Position numbers and translations under genes: made by a program. From contig JAKPJZ010000250.1 in NCBI GenBank assembly GCA_029553955.1, forward strand, positions 62,001-126,000: a stretch of 64,000 nucleotides of DNA. Reading direction: 5' to 3'. Source of the DNA: Chloroflexota bacterium. GTDB lineage: Bacteria > Chloroflexota > Anaerolineae > SpSt-313. The first letter of the stretch is position 1, and each line of letters begins with the position of its first letter. Positions 23,955 to 32,980 of this stretch are shown here, one piece after another. Under the pieces are notes generated by a model that was given only the letters and a program-made list of their open reading frames with translations, did no database searches and was not told the DNA's origin.

Positions 23955-25769
23955 TTGACGTTGCTGAAGCGCCTGCTGGCGGTGCTGGTCGCCGGCACGC
24001 TTGCCGCAGGCTGCATACCGCATCCCTCGCCCACCCCTGCCCCGCCCGCCACGCTCGCCGCGGCTGCGACTCCATCGTCCACAGCGCTGCCCACAGCCAC
24101 CACTACCGCGACGGCGACCGCCACGGCCGTCCCCTCGCCCACGGCGACGGCGACGCCAAGCCCAAGCTTCACGCCGGACCCGGTGGCGGGCTTGCTCGCC
24201 GGCCTGTCGCTCGAAGAGAAGGTCGGCCAGATGCTGCTCGTGGGCATCCCCGGCCTCTCCTTCGACGAGGGCGCGCGCCATGCCGTCAGCGACCTGCACG
24301 CCGGCGGGGTTACGCTGCTCGAGCGCAACGCCGAGAGCCCCGAGCAGCTCGTGGGCCTGCTGCGCCAACTGCAGGGCGTGGCGCGGCTGCCCCTCTTTGT
24401 GGCCATCAACCATGAGGGCGGCTCGATCGTGCGCGTGCAGACGGGCGTGACCGATTTCCCGAATGCCATGGCGCTCGGCGCCACCGGCGATCCCAACCTG
24501 GCCTACGAAGTGGGCCGCGCCGGCGCCGACGAGCTCGCCGCCATGGGGGTCAACATGAACCTGGCGCCGGTGCTCGACGTCAACACCGAGGCGGCCAACC
24601 CCGTCATCGGCTGGCGCGCCTTTGGCGGCCTGCCCGAGGAGGTGGCCCAATTCGGCGCCTACTTTGTCCACGGCACGCAGGATGCCGGCGTGATTGCGGT
24701 GGCCAAGCACTTCCCGGGCCACGGTGGGGTGAGCGTCGATTCGCACCTGGCCCTGCCGCTGGTCGCAGCTCCGGCCGAGCAGCTCTGGGCCGTGGACCTC
24801 GTGCCCTTCCGCCGTGCCATCGCGGCCGGGGTCAGTGCCATCATGAGCGCGCACCTGGCCGTGCCCGCCCTCACCGGCGACCCGGCGCTGCCGGCAACCC
24901 TCGCGCCCGCCGTAATGACCGGCCTGCTGCGCGAGCAGCTCGGTTTCCGCGGCCTCGTCATCACCGACGATCTCGATATGAAGGGCATCACCAGTCAGAT
25001 GAGCCAGGCCGAGGCGGCCGTGCGCGCGGTCGAGGCGGGCAGCGACGTGGTGCTGGTCATGGGCGCCGGGGCGAGCGAGGATGCGACCTACGCGGCCCTG
25101 CTCGACGCGGCGCGCAGCGGCCGGCTCAGCCGGGCGCGCATCGACGACTCGGTGCGCCGCATCCTCGCCCTCAAGGTGCGCTATGGCCTGTTCGGCCCGC
25201 CCGAGCGCTCGCTCGCCGTCGCCGGCTCTCCCGCGCACCAGGCGCTGGCACAGCGCGTCGCCGAGGCTGCCGTCACAGCCGTCAACGCGCAGGGGCTGCC
25301 CCTGGCCGCCGGCCGGCGCACCCTGGTCATCAGTCCGCAGACGCTGCCGGCAGGCTCGGCCGCCGGCGATGGCTGGACTCTCTGTGGCGAGGAGGTCCGC
25401 AGCCGTTCTGCCGAATGCCGCGAGCTGCTCTACAACCCGGCGAGCCCGGCTGACCAGGCGCGGCTGCTGGCGCAGGCAGTGGCCCTCGCCACTGAGTACG
25501 ACCAGGTCGTGCTGGGGTTGTGGGATGCGGACCTGCAGCGCTCGCAGCGCGGCGACGATACCCAGTTCCGGCTGGCCGAGGCTTTGGCGGCCGCGGGCAC
25601 GCCGCTCGCCGTCGTCGCCTGGCATCTGCCCTACGACCTGGCCGGCGCGCCCGCGGGCGCCGCCGCGCTCGCCGCCTATGGCGAGACGGAGGCGCAGGTG
25701 CGGGCGACGGTGCGCGTGCTCTTTGGCGAGATCCCGGCGCAGGGCCGGCTCCCCGTGCCGCTGGGCTAG
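23955..25769 (+). CDS. Lipoprotein beta-N-acetylhexosaminidase-like glycosidase, GH3
   Basis: 604 residues from a TTG behind GGGAGG. Lipobox LAAGC (Cys20), then a Thr/Ala/Pro linker to about residue 75. GH3 domain: LSLEEKVGQMLLVGIPG, INHEGGSIVRV, KHFPGHGGVSVDSHLALP (catalytic His and acid/base region) and VITDDLDMKGI with the predicted nucleophile Asp. This is the NagZ-type signature, so it probably releases N-acetylhexosamines outside the membrane, e.g. from peptidoglycan fragments. The C-terminal third (about 430-604) is a GH3 C domain. Its TAG stop lies in the end of a CGTAGCC repeat. Confidence 0.9.
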   Translation: MTLLKRLLAVLVAGTLAAGCIPHPSPTPAPPATLAAAATPSSTALPTATTTATATATAVPSPTATATPSPSFTPDPVAGLLAGLSLEEKVGQMLLVGIPGLSFDEGARHAVSDLHAGGVTLLERNAESPEQLVGLLRQLQGVARLPLFVAINHEGGSIVRVQTGVTDFPNAMALGATGDPNLAYEVGRAGADELAAMGVNMNLAPVLDVNTEAANPVIGWRAFGGLPEEVAQFGAYFVHGTQDAGVIAVAKHFPGHGGVSVDSHLALPLVAAPAEQLWAVDLVPFRRAIAAGVSAIMSAHLAVPALTGDPALPATLAPAVMTGLLREQLGFRGLVITDDLDMKGITSQMSQAEAAVRAVEAGSDVVLVMGAGASEDATYAALLDAARSGRLSRARIDDSVRRILALKVRYGLFGPPERSLAVAGSPAHQALAQRVAEAAVTAVNAQGLPLAAGRRTLVISPQTLPAGSAAGDGWTLCGEEVRSRSAECRELLYNPASPADQARLLAQAVALATEYDQVVLGLWDADLQRSQRGDDTQFRLAEALAAAGTPLAVVAWHLPYDLAGAPAGAAALAAYGETEAQVRATVRVLFGEIPAQGRLPVPLG

Positions 25770-25902
25770 AGCGTGTCTGCAAACCGTCGTAGCCTTGTGC
25801 CCGTTTTGCCGTTCTGTGGCACCAGTCTCGCCGCCCAAGACGCCCACGAAGCCGCCTGCGGCGGCCAAGGGGGGCTATGCTACGGGTCTGCAAACACGCC
25901 CT
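25766..25902. repeat. MITE-like CGTAGCC element, copy B
   Basis: Left end CTAGAGCGTGTCTGCAAACC, then GTCGTAGCC; right end GCTACGGGTCTGCAAACACG, then CCCTAG. The interior matches copy A (CCGCCCAAGACGCCCACGAA, GCCTGCGGCGGCCAAGG). The first CTAG provides the TAG stop of the GH3 gene. Confidence 0.9.
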
Positions 25903-25925
25903 AGCGCGCCGAGAGGCTGTCGGCG

Positions 25926-25966
25926 GCAAACCTGACAGGTCTCCGGAGACCTGTCAGGTTTCTGCA
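25926..25966. repeat. CCTGACAGGTCTCC palindrome, copy 4
   Basis: GCAAACCTGACAGGTCTCC and its complement with no loop. It sits 24 bases after MITE copy B. Confidence 0.9.
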
Positions 25967-26040
25967 AGATACGTCTATTCGCAAGAAGTGCGGCAACAAT
26001 GTAGAATAGGGGTCACGATCACACTCATGGAGTCCGACCC

Positions 26041-27312
26041 TTGGCCGCACGTAGCCCTTACCTCCGTCTGAAGCGCGAGCTTCGCGCCGCCCTCGTGGGC
26101 GGCCTGCCCAGTGAAGAAGACCACAACATCCTCAACTGGTACGCCTCGACCTCCCTCTTTGGCGTCGTTGATGGCAGCATGTGGGTTTTCCTGCCGGTCT
26201 TTCTGGCCCGCCTGGGTGCCTCGCCGGCCGTCGTTGGGTTGCACACCTCGCTGCCGGCGTTGCTGGCCATGGCCTGTGCCATCCCGACCGGGATGCTGGT
26301 TGACCGCGCCGCCAACCAGATGGCCGCCTGGAAGCGCATTGCCTTTTGCATGCGCATGTTCTACCCGCTGGTGATCCTGGCGCCATTCTTCGTGCCGCGC
26401 GACGTGCTGCCCATCTTTATCGTCGTGGTCTGGGCGCTGCGCACGATCCCCGACACGGCAGGGACCTCATTGTGGACCGCCATTGCCGGCCGCGCCGTCT
26501 CGCCGGCGCGGCGAGGGCACGTCAACGGCACGCGCTGGGCGCTGCTCAGCCTGACCGCTGCCGCCTGTCAGGCGCTGGCCGGCCGCTGGCTCGACGTGGG
26601 CCCCTTCCCCGGCGCCTACCAGGCCATGTTCATCGTCGCCTTTATGGCGACGATGGGCGAGTGGTACTTTTTTGGCCGCCTGCGCGTGCCCAATGTGCCG
26701 CCTCCCGAGCGGGCCGGCGCCACGCTGAGGGAACGCGTGCGTGACTATCTGCGGCCGCTGGCCGGGCACCGGCCCTTTGTGCGCTTTGTCGCCGGCACCT
26801 TTGCCTTCCGTGTGGCCTATAACATGCCTGCGGCGCTCTTTACCCTGCTCTGGGTGCGCGAGCTCGGCGCCTCCAACGCCCTGATCGGCCTGCGGGGCAC
26901 GGTGGCCTATGCGGCGCTGGTGGTGGGCTACCTCTTCTGGGGGCGCAACGCCAACCGCCTGGGTCACCGCCGCGTGCTCGCCGCCGGTGCGCTGGGCGTC
27001 GCCATCTACGCCATCACGAGTGCCCTGCTGCCTGCGCCGGTGTGGCTGGTACCGGTGGCCCTGCTCTGGGGCATCTTTGTCGCCGGCACCGATATCGGCC
27101 TGTTCGACCTCCTGCTGCACACCTGCCCGCGCGGCATGGAGGCGCGCTTTGTCTCGGTCAGTCAGTTCGCCGCCAACCTGGCCATCTTTGTCGGCCCGCT
27201 CCTCGGCGTGGCTCTCGCCGGGGTCACCTCGGTGCGCACCGCCATGCTCGTGGCCGGCGCACTGCAACTGGCGAGCATTGCGGCTTTTGCGTTGCTGCCG
27301 AAGGACGTGTGA
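26041..27312 (+). CDS. MFS transporter
   Basis: 423 residues, about 11-12 membrane helices. The first helix begins after a 40-residue cytoplasmic head (WYASTSLFGVVDGSMWVFLPVF). The A-like loop reads GMLVDRAANQMAAWKR, and a second related loop reads WGRNANRLGHRRVL between helices 7 and 8. Two halves of six helices are separated by a cytoplasmic loop (about 210-245). Substrate unknown. The start is a TTG with GGAG eight bases upstream; an out-of-frame ATG lies just before it. It ends 41 bases before an APC permease gene and both may be cotranscribed. Confidence 0.85.
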   Translation: MAARSPYLRLKRELRAALVGGLPSEEDHNILNWYASTSLFGVVDGSMWVFLPVFLARLGASPAVVGLHTSLPALLAMACAIPTGMLVDRAANQMAAWKRIAFCMRMFYPLVILAPFFVPRDVLPIFIVVVWALRTIPDTAGTSLWTAIAGRAVSPARRGHVNGTRWALLSLTAAACQALAGRWLDVGPFPGAYQAMFIVAFMATMGEWYFFGRLRVPNVPPPERAGATLRERVRDYLRPLAGHRPFVRFVAGTFAFRVAYNMPAALFTLLWVRELGASNALIGLRGTVAYAALVVGYLFWGRNANRLGHRRVLAAGALGVAIYAITSALLPAPVWLVPVALLWGIFVAGTDIGLFDLLLHTCPRGMEARFVSVSQFAANLAIFVGPLLGVALAGVTSVRTAMLVAGALQLASIAAFALLPKDV

Positions 27313-27353
27313 CAAGGGGGCACGCTTCTTGCTCGCATCCGGCGGAGGTGGCC

Positions 27354-28613
27354 ATGGGCCGCGGCCAGCCGCAACTCGGGCGCCACCTGGGCTTTTTCGA
27401 CACCATTGCCGTTGCCCTGGGCGCCATCATCGGAGCGGGCATCTTTGTCGTCTTGGGCGAGGTCGCCAGTGCGGCGGGTGCGGCTGTGTCGCCGGGCGTC
27501 CTGCTCGCGGGGTTGGTTGCTATCCTCAACGGCCTCAGCGCGGCACAGCTGGGCGTGGCCTTCCCGCGGATCGGCGGCACCTACGAGTTTGGCTATGTGG
27601 TGCTCTGGCCGTGGGTGGGCTTTGGGGCTGGCCTGCTCTACCTGTTCGGCAACCTGGCCGGAAGCGCGGCGCTGAGCCTGACATTTGCCAGCTATTTGCA
27701 GCCCGTCGTGCCCGGCGTGCCGCCGCGCGCGGTCGCCATCGGCATGGTCGTGGCCGCCGCGGCGGTGAACCTGGCGGGCGCGCAGCAGTCGCGCCGGGTG
27801 AACAACGTCTTGGTAGTGTTCAAGGTGGCCGTGCTGGCTGCCCTGGTGGGCGTGGGCCTGGCGTTCGTGAACCGCTGGCAACCGCTCGCCGCGCAGCCGT
27901 TCCGTCTGGCGGGCATTCCGACGGTTGCCGCGCTGTTCTTCTTTGCCTACTCGGGCTTTGCGCGGCCGGTGACGATTGTCGAGGAGGTCCGCGACCCTGC
28001 CCGCAACCTGCCCCGCTCGATTGTGCTGGCCATCGCCATCACTGCCATCCTCTATCTTGCTGTGAGCACCGTGAGCTTGGGTCTGGCCGGCGTCGCGGGC
28101 CTGGCCGGCCAGCCGGCGCCGCTGCGGGCCGCGTTGCTGCCCACCGGCCAGGGCTGGGCCGTGTTCCTGGTGTCGCTGGGGGCCGTCGTCGCCACGGCCG
28201 ACGTCCTACTGACCGGCATCTGGGCGCTCTCTCGGGTCGTGCTCGCCATGGTGCGCCGTGGCGACCTGCCGGCGGCCCTGGGACGCATGAACGGGCGCGG
28301 GGTGCCATGGGTGGCGGTGTTGGCGACGGGCGGCATCACCATCGTGATCAGCGCCGCGGTGGGCTTTGGCGCGGTGTTGGCCGCCGCCAGCCTGGGCACG
28401 CTGGTGTACTATGCCGTCACCAATTGGGCCGCCCTGCGCCTCGCCCGCGGGCAGCGCCTCTACCCACGGGTCGTGCCCATCGCCGGCCTCATCGGTACGG
28501 TGGCCCTGGCGGGCTCATTGCCGCTGCAGCCGCTGATTGTGCTGGCGGCGGTGCTGGCCATCGGCCTCGCCTACTTTTTCCTCTGGCACCGCTGGCGGCG
28601 CCATCGGCGCTGA
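27354..28613 (+). CDS. APC-family amino acid permease
   Basis: 419 residues, about 12 membrane helices. The N-terminal motif GFFDTIAVALGAIIGAGIFVVLG is the substrate-binding unwound helix 1 (GAIIGAGIF) of the amino acid-polyamine-organocation superfamily. EEVRDPARNLPRSI after helix 6 is the conserved cytoplasmic motif. The C-terminus is Arg-rich (WHRWRRHRR). It should import an amino acid or amine. The ATG at 27354 follows GGAGGTG. Confidence 0.9.
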   Translation: MGRGQPQLGRHLGFFDTIAVALGAIIGAGIFVVLGEVASAAGAAVSPGVLLAGLVAILNGLSAAQLGVAFPRIGGTYEFGYVVLWPWVGFGAGLLYLFGNLAGSAALSLTFASYLQPVVPGVPPRAVAIGMVVAAAAVNLAGAQQSRRVNNVLVVFKVAVLAALVGVGLAFVNRWQPLAAQPFRLAGIPTVAALFFFAYSGFARPVTIVEEVRDPARNLPRSIVLAIAITAILYLAVSTVSLGLAGVAGLAGQPAPLRAALLPTGQGWAVFLVSLGAVVATADVLLTGIWALSRVVLAMVRRGDLPAALGRMNGRGVPWVAVLATGGITIVISAAVGFGAVLAAASLGTLVYYAVTNWAALRLARGQRLYPRVVPIAGLIGTVALAGSLPLQPLIVLAAVLAIGLAYFFLWHRWRRHRR

Positions 28614-28622
28614 GGGGCGCGG

Positions 28623-28755
28623 CGGGTGTATCCCAAAATCGTCGGTAACCGAGGAGGCCGTTCACCACGAAGGACACAAAGGGGGCAAGAGGGCAGCCAA
28701 AGCCCTTTGTGGTCTTGGTGGTTCAAGAGCCCCCGACGGTTGTGGGATACACCCG
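28623..28755. repeat. Nested inverted repeat with AACCACGAAGGACAC core
   Basis: Outer arms: CGGGTGTATCCCAAAATCGTCGG-like on the left (about 28623) and CCGACGGTTGTGGGATACACCC on the right. Inner arms: TTCACCACGAAGGACACAAAG and CTTTGTGGTCTTGGTGG. This suggests one repeat inside another. Confidence 0.82.
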
Positions 28756-28863
28756 GGCGTGGCTGCGATGTTGACGGGCAGGGCCGCGGGCAGTATCATG
28801 CCTGGGGAACCCTGCCAGGTTCGCCACGAGTCCCCGCAGGTCTGGCGGAAGGAGGCTTGCTCC

Positions 28864-29343
28864 ATGATCTTTCCCGGCCACGTGGCGGCGCCTGTGCTCG
28901 CCTCGCGCTATCTTGACATCGACCGCCGGCTGGCCGTGCTGGCCGGGGTGATGCCGGATCTGATCGACAAGGCCGCGTTCTATGTGCTCCACGCCTCGCA
29001 CTGGACGCGCCTGCCCGCACACTCGCCGCTCTTCTTTGTCGCGACGAGCCTGGCCGTGGCGCTCGCCGGGCGCCTGCTGCGGCGCGACTGGCGCTGGGGC
29101 CTCACCTGGGCGGTGGGCTATGCCCTGCACCTCCTCTGCGACCTCATCCCGCCGGACGGCATCTTGCCCTGGGCGTGGCCGTGGCACGCCTACGGCGAGA
29201 TCGTCAGCCGTGGCCGGCCCTGGTTCCTGGGCGGTGGGCCGGTGCCCTGGCTCTCGGTTAGCATCGAGGCCGCGCTCGTGGCCGCGGCGCTGCTTGTCGA
29301 GTTGCTCCATCGCCGGCGCGCGCGCCTCGCAGTAGACTCATAG
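28864..29343 (+). CDS. YdjM-like membrane-bound putative metal-dependent hydrolase (PF04307 type)
   Basis: 159 residues. The N-terminus MIFPGHVAAPVLASRYL, then GVMPDLIDKAAF, PAHSPLFF and YALHLLCDLIPPDG carry the His/Asp residues typical of the YdjM/DUF457 family, whose members are membrane-embedded and have a phospholipase C-like metal-site arrangement. Two to three hydrophobic segments follow. The function is unproven in the family. The start has GGAGG about ten bases upstream. Confidence 0.85.
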   Translation: MIFPGHVAAPVLASRYLDIDRRLAVLAGVMPDLIDKAAFYVLHASHWTRLPAHSPLFFVATSLAVALAGRLLRRDWRWGLTWAVGYALHLLCDLIPPDGILPWAWPWHAYGEIVSRGRPWFLGGGPVPWLSVSIEAALVAAALLVELLHRRRARLAVDS

Positions 29344-29374
29344 CAAAGCCGTGCCGCGAACCGACGAGGATATC

Positions 29375-29464
29375 TCCCGCGGAGGCGCAGAGGACGCGGA
29401 GGGAATGGAGCAAGAAGACCTCTGCGCCCCTCGCGCTTGCACGCGGCGTCTCTGCGGTGTGATG
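29375..29464. repeat. Inverted repeat, CACCGCAGAGG family (diverged)
   Basis: CGCGGAGGCGCAGAGGACGC faces CTCTGCGCCCCTCGCG and GTCTCTGCGGTG. It lies between the YdjM-like and acetyltransferase genes, just before the latter's promoter. Confidence 0.75.
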
Positions 29465-29472
29465 CGCCCGTT

Positions 29473-29502
29473 TTGCCAGATTGCCCTCATCTGTCATACA
29501 AT
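29473..29502 (+). promoter_or_regulatory. Candidate sigma-70 promoter for the GNAT gene
   Basis: TTGCCA at 29473-29478, 18-base spacer, TACAAT at 29497-29502; start codon 51 bases downstream. Confidence 0.55.
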
Positions 29503-29553
29503 CCTCTTTCGGCTTGCGGGCAGTGGGCCCGCACCGACGAAGGAGTGTCGCGC

Positions 29554-30789
29554 ATGACTCTGCGCCCCTACAACCCGGCGAAGGACAGGGAGGCCGCCCA
29601 GCGCATCTTTTGCGAGGTGGGCTGGTCGGACCGCAAGGCGGAGCAGGAGGAGGCCATCGACCTCGCCCTCAGCGCCGGGCCAACGTTCGTTGCCGAACTG
29701 GCAGGCGCCGCCGAGAGCCTGGTCGCCACCGCTCCGGCGACCTACCGTTACCTGGAAGAGGACCTGCCGCTGTGCGCGGTGACTGACGTGGTCACGAGCC
29801 ACGTCGCCCGCAAGGAGGGGTTGGCCTCGCGGCTCACCGCGCTGTCGCTGGCGCGGGCCGCCGGCGGCGGGTCGCTGGTAGCGATGCTGGGCGTGTTCGA
29901 GCACGGCTACTATGACCGCCTCGGCTTTGGCGCCGGCGCCTACGGCCACTACTTGAGCTTCGACCCGGCGCTGCTCAGGGTGAAGGTGCCGCACCGCCCG
30001 CCGCAGCGCATCACCATTGGCGATTGGGAGGTGGTGCACGCGCTGCGCCTTGGCCGGCCGCGCGGGCACGGCGCCGTCAGCCTGCACCCGGCCGCCCTCA
30101 CCCGTGCCGAGATGCTCGACACCAGCCACGGCTTTGGCCTGGGCTACCACGATGGCCCCGGCGGCGCCCTGTCGCACTATGTGTGGTTGGGCACACGCGC
30201 CATGGAGCATGGGCCGATTCGGGTGCGCTGGCTCGTCTACCACAGCCGCGGGCAGTTCCTCGAGCTGATGGCCATCCTCAAGAGCCTGGGCGATCAGATA
30301 CACCTGGCCGGCATGGTCGAGCCGCCCGGCATGCAGTTGCATGACCTGCTGGAGACGCCGTTCAAGCAGCGGCAGGTCACCGAAAAGTCGCCCTACGAGG
30401 CGGTGGCGCGGGCCACCCCCTGGTGGCAGATGCGCCTGCTGGACGTCGCGGGCGCTCTGGCGCGCACGCACCTGGCGGGGCCGGCATTGCGCTTCAACCT
30501 GCGCCTGGCCGACCCCATCGCGCGCTATCTGTCTGACGACGAGCCGTGGCGAGGTGTGACCGGCGACTATGTGGTTACCCTGGGGCCCAACTCGGCCGGC
30601 GAGCGCGGCGTGGACCCGGGCCTGCCGACGCTCGCGGCCAGCGTCAACGCCTTCACCAGGCTGTGGATTGGCGCCGTGCCCGCCAGCGGCCTGGCCTATA
30701 CCGACGAAATCGCCGGCCCGCCCGAGCTGCTGGCCGCGCTCGACCGCGCCTTGTGCCTGCCCCGGCCCATCCCCGGCTGGGAGTTCTAG
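29554..30789 (+). CDS. GNAT-family acetyltransferase, Eis-like
   Basis: 411 residues, the length of Eis-type acetyltransferases, which carry two GNAT folds and a sterol-carrier-like C-terminal domain. N-terminal GNAT: LCAVTDVVTSHVARKEGLAS with the acetyl-CoA-binding segment RKEGLASRLTA (in place of R/QxxGxG/A), then FEHGYYDRLGFGAGAYGHYL, a characteristic Eis-like YxxxGF stretch. The C-terminus includes VNAFTRLWIGAVPASGLAYT, matching the SCP-like part. Substrate unknown; Eis enzymes modify amines, including aminoglycosides. AAGGAGTG precedes the ATG. A long hairpin starts three bases after the stop codon. Confidence 0.86.
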   Translation: MTLRPYNPAKDREAAQRIFCEVGWSDRKAEQEEAIDLALSAGPTFVAELAGAAESLVATAPATYRYLEEDLPLCAVTDVVTSHVARKEGLASRLTALSLARAAGGGSLVAMLGVFEHGYYDRLGFGAGAYGHYLSFDPALLRVKVPHRPPQRITIGDWEVVHALRLGRPRGHGAVSLHPAALTRAEMLDTSHGFGLGYHDGPGGALSHYVWLGTRAMEHGPIRVRWLVYHSRGQFLELMAILKSLGDQIHLAGMVEPPGMQLHDLLETPFKQRQVTEKSPYEAVARATPWWQMRLLDVAGALARTHLAGPALRFNLRLADPIARYLSDDEPWRGVTGDYVVTLGPNSAGERGVDPGLPTLAASVNAFTRLWIGAVPASGLAYTDEIAGPPELLAALDRALCLPRPIPGWEF

Positions 30790-30792
30790 TTG

Positions 30793-30869
30793 AGGGTTTG
30801 TGGAGGTTGTGCAGCGGCCTGGCCCGCCCCGCGGGCGGGCCAGGCCGCTGCACAACCTCCACAAACCCT
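30793..30869. repeat. Long perfect hairpin, 37-bp arms
   Basis: AGGGTTTGTGGAGGTTGTGC opens a 37-bp arm; the loop is CGC between GGCCCGCCC and GGGCGGGCC. It lies between converging genes with 3 bases on one side and 12 on the other, so it probably terminates both transcripts. Confidence 0.95.
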
Positions 30870-30881
30870 ACAGAAGGATCC

Positions 30882-32060
30882 CTAGCTCTCCACTGGGCAG
30901 GGGTTTGCTTCCGGCACGGGGTAGCGCTTGCTCAGCCAGCGCGTGCCCAGCCAGCCGGCGATGCCGAACACGGCGACCGCGGCCTCGAGCGTCCATATCT
31001 CGCCGAGCCCACCGAGGCCGAGCGTCTGGCCGGCGGCGGCGATGGTGTCGATGGCCGTCTTGTAGGCGAAGGCCAGCCAGAACCAGCGCGGCCGGCGCAT
31101 GGCCAGCGCGTAGAAGATGAGCACGTTGGCCAGGATGTGCACCCACACGACAAAGAAGCGCTCCCACACCGGCGCCAGGCCGTAGAGCACGTTGTTCAGC
31201 GGCCCCAGCCCCGCCACGGCCTCAGGCGGCAAGAGGTTCGGGCTGAGCAGCGCGATGAGCACGCTCACGAGCGGGCTGAGGGCCAGGAGCGCCGCCTCGA
31301 CGGCGCCGAAGCCGATGCCGAAGGCCAGGGCGCTCTGCCAGGGGGCGCGCTCCTCGTGCCGTCGCCATAGGATCAGGTAGGTAATGCCGACCTCAAAGAC
31401 GCCGGTCAGCGCGCCGACGTAGACGCAAAAGGCCGGCGTCGCCAGCCATGGCGGCAGTGCGGCCTCAAGGGCCCTGGCCAGCGGTGGGTTCAGGGGGATG
31501 GCCCAGGCGAATTTGAGCGCCACAGTGAGCAGCCACGCCAGCGCGCCGCCCAGCAGGTAGCGCCCGCCCAGCCGCCGCGCCAGCGCATAGGCCACGAAGC
31601 CCAGCGCCACCGCCAGCATGCCCACGCCAGGCACGAGCGCCAGCGGCGTGATCGTGGGCGCCTCGATGGCGTGCGGCTTCCAGGTGAGGTTGTACTGCGC
31701 CTGCACCGGGCCATCCCAGGCCACGCCCAGCAGGTACTGGCCCGGCTCGGGGTGCAGGGTGGTATTGAACTGGAAGGCGCCGGTGCTGGCTGCCTCCTGC
31801 CACACCGTCTGGTCTGCGGCGTCGAGCAACTGCGCGCGCAGGCTGCCCGCGCTCACCGAGCCGCGATAGTCGATGCCGATGGGGTCGCCCGCCTGGGCCA
31901 CCGTCACGCCGAACATCATGCGCTCGCCGGCCGCCTGCTCGTCGAGCGTGGCGCCGGTGACGCTGGCGCCCTCGAACGGCGCCGGCTGGCCGCCAAGCGC
32001 GCAGCCGGCCATGAGCAGCGCGAGCAAGGCGAGAACGACCAGTGCGATCGGCTTCTTCAT
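30882..32060 (-). CDS. YhfC-family membrane protein with N-terminal lipoprotein-like segment
   Basis: 392 residues. The N-terminus has a lipobox-like LLMAGC (Cys near 20). Residues 21-135 form a soluble part (FEGASVTGATLDEQ, YLLGVAWDGPVQAQYNLTW) that should lie outside. The remaining eight or so helices match YhfC: APWQSALAFGIGFGAVEAAL holds the conserved GxG..E, and NVLYGLAPVWERFFVVWVHI and ANVLIFYAL the later conserved helices. YhfC proteins are grouped with intramembrane glutamic peptidases, with the Glu as proposed catalyst. The fusion of a soluble sensor-like domain to YhfC is uncommon. GGAGG precedes the ATG. Confidence 0.82.
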   Translation of the reverse strand: MKKPIALVVLALLALLMAGCALGGQPAPFEGASVTGATLDEQAAGERMMFGVTVAQAGDPIGIDYRGSVSAGSLRAQLLDAADQTVWQEAASTGAFQFNTTLHPEPGQYLLGVAWDGPVQAQYNLTWKPHAIEAPTITPLALVPGVGMLAVALGFVAYALARRLGGRYLLGGALAWLLTVALKFAWAIPLNPPLARALEAALPPWLATPAFCVYVGALTGVFEVGITYLILWRRHEERAPWQSALAFGIGFGAVEAALLALSPLVSVLIALLSPNLLPPEAVAGLGPLNNVLYGLAPVWERFFVVWVHILANVLIFYALAMRRPRWFWLAFAYKTAIDTIAAAGQTLGLGGLGEIWTLEAAVAVFGIAGWLGTRWLSKRYPVPEANPCPVES

Positions 32061-32077
32061 GCCCACCTCCAGTGAGC

Positions 32078-32351
32078 GGCCTGTCGCAGAACCAACTCAT
32101 CCACCCCAGCATCCTGGCAATGGCCGGGTGCTCGCTTTGCCATCGCCCGGCTCTGGGCCAGGGGGTGTTTGCGGGTTGGCTGGCGCCGCTGGCTGCCCCG
32201 GCGCGCCCGCGGGCGCGCCGGGGCAGCCAGCGGCGCCAGCCAACCCGCAAACACCCCCTAACAGGGCCCATACCGGTCCCGTGCTTCGTGCAGGGCACGG
32301 AGCATCCAAGCCGATCGCCAGCCCGGGAGGTTGCAGTCCGACAGGCTGCTA
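32078..32351. repeat. CTAG-hairpin element with 50-bp perfect arms
   Basis: The left end GGCCTGTCGCAGAACC and the right end TCCGACAGGCTGCTAG are inverted copies of the TAGCAGCCTGTCGGAG end motif. The hairpin at 32160-32259 has 50-bp arms with no loop (AGGGGGTGTTTGCGGGTTGG outward, GCGCGCCCG|CGGGCGCGC at centre). The flank ACAGGGCCCATACCGG is shared, in reverse, with 36290-36303. The right end contains the stop codon of the next gene. Confidence 0.95.
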
Positions 32352-32915
32352 GTGGAACGCCTCGACGAACGCTGCGCCGACCAGACAGACGATGCCGGCG
32401 AGCGCCGCGACCTTTTCTGCGGTGGAGAAGGAGAGGTCGCTGAGCTTTTTCGTCTCAACCCAACGCCTGGCCGGGAAGGAATCGGCGACGTACAACGATT
32501 TCGTCAGCGTCACCGCGCAGACCAGGGCGTAGGCGGTCGTCTCCCACAGGCCGACGCGCAAAAAGGCCGCGTTGGCCGCGGCGACGCTGGCAAAGGGCGG
32601 CGTGAAACCGTTGGTGCCGGCCAGCCAACCGATCTGCAGCGCCTTGAGGAAGAGGATCAGCAACCCGGGCGTCACGCTGCCAAAGCGCACGAAGAGGTTG
32701 CCGCCGGCCATGAGCAGCGCGATGAACCCGTTGGAGGCCAGGATGAAGAGCAGGAAGCGCCAGCCTGCGTCGCCCTGGGCCGGGGCCACGCCCTGCCAGG
32801 CCTGGGGATGGGTCAGCAGGCCGATGCCGAAGACGGCCCACAACACGGCCATGTAGGCCGTCCAGATCACGGCCGTGCGCTTGAGCACGCCCATGCCGTA
32901 CAGACGCTGCAACAT
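32349..32915 (-). CDS. Polytopic membrane protein of unknown function
   Basis: 188 residues. Four hydrophobic stretches, with the sequence NGFIALLMAGGNLFVRFGSVTPGLLILFLKALQIG, LAGTNGFTPPF and ANAAFLRVGLWETTAY. The pattern GN...FG..TPGL, GtN.F..PF and vGLWE.tAY recalls stage II sporulation protein M/UPF-like integral membrane proteins, weakly. The ATG at 32915 follows GGGAGA. Its TAG stop lies inside the repeat end CTAGCAGCCTGTCGGA, so the C-terminus FVEAFH is set by the element. Confidence 0.75.
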   Translation of the reverse strand: MLQRLYGMGVLKRTAVIWTAYMAVLWAVFGIGLLTHPQAWQGVAPAQGDAGWRFLLFILASNGFIALLMAGGNLFVRFGSVTPGLLILFLKALQIGWLAGTNGFTPPFASVAAANAAFLRVGLWETTAYALVCAVTLTKSLYVADSFPARRWVETKKLSDLSFSTAEKVAALAGIVCLVGAAFVEAFH

Positions 32916-32980
32916 GAATGTCTCCCTTCGGACGTTGGACTGTGGAAAAAGGCGTCGATGGTATGGGCCTCGAGGGCCGG

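Noticed and set aside
25766..25902. Small Pro/Lys-rich peptide (PPKTPTKPPAAAKGG) encoded in CGTAGCC repeats
   Set aside because: The open frame is not kept in all copies and lacks ribosome sites; the DNA symmetry explains the similarity.
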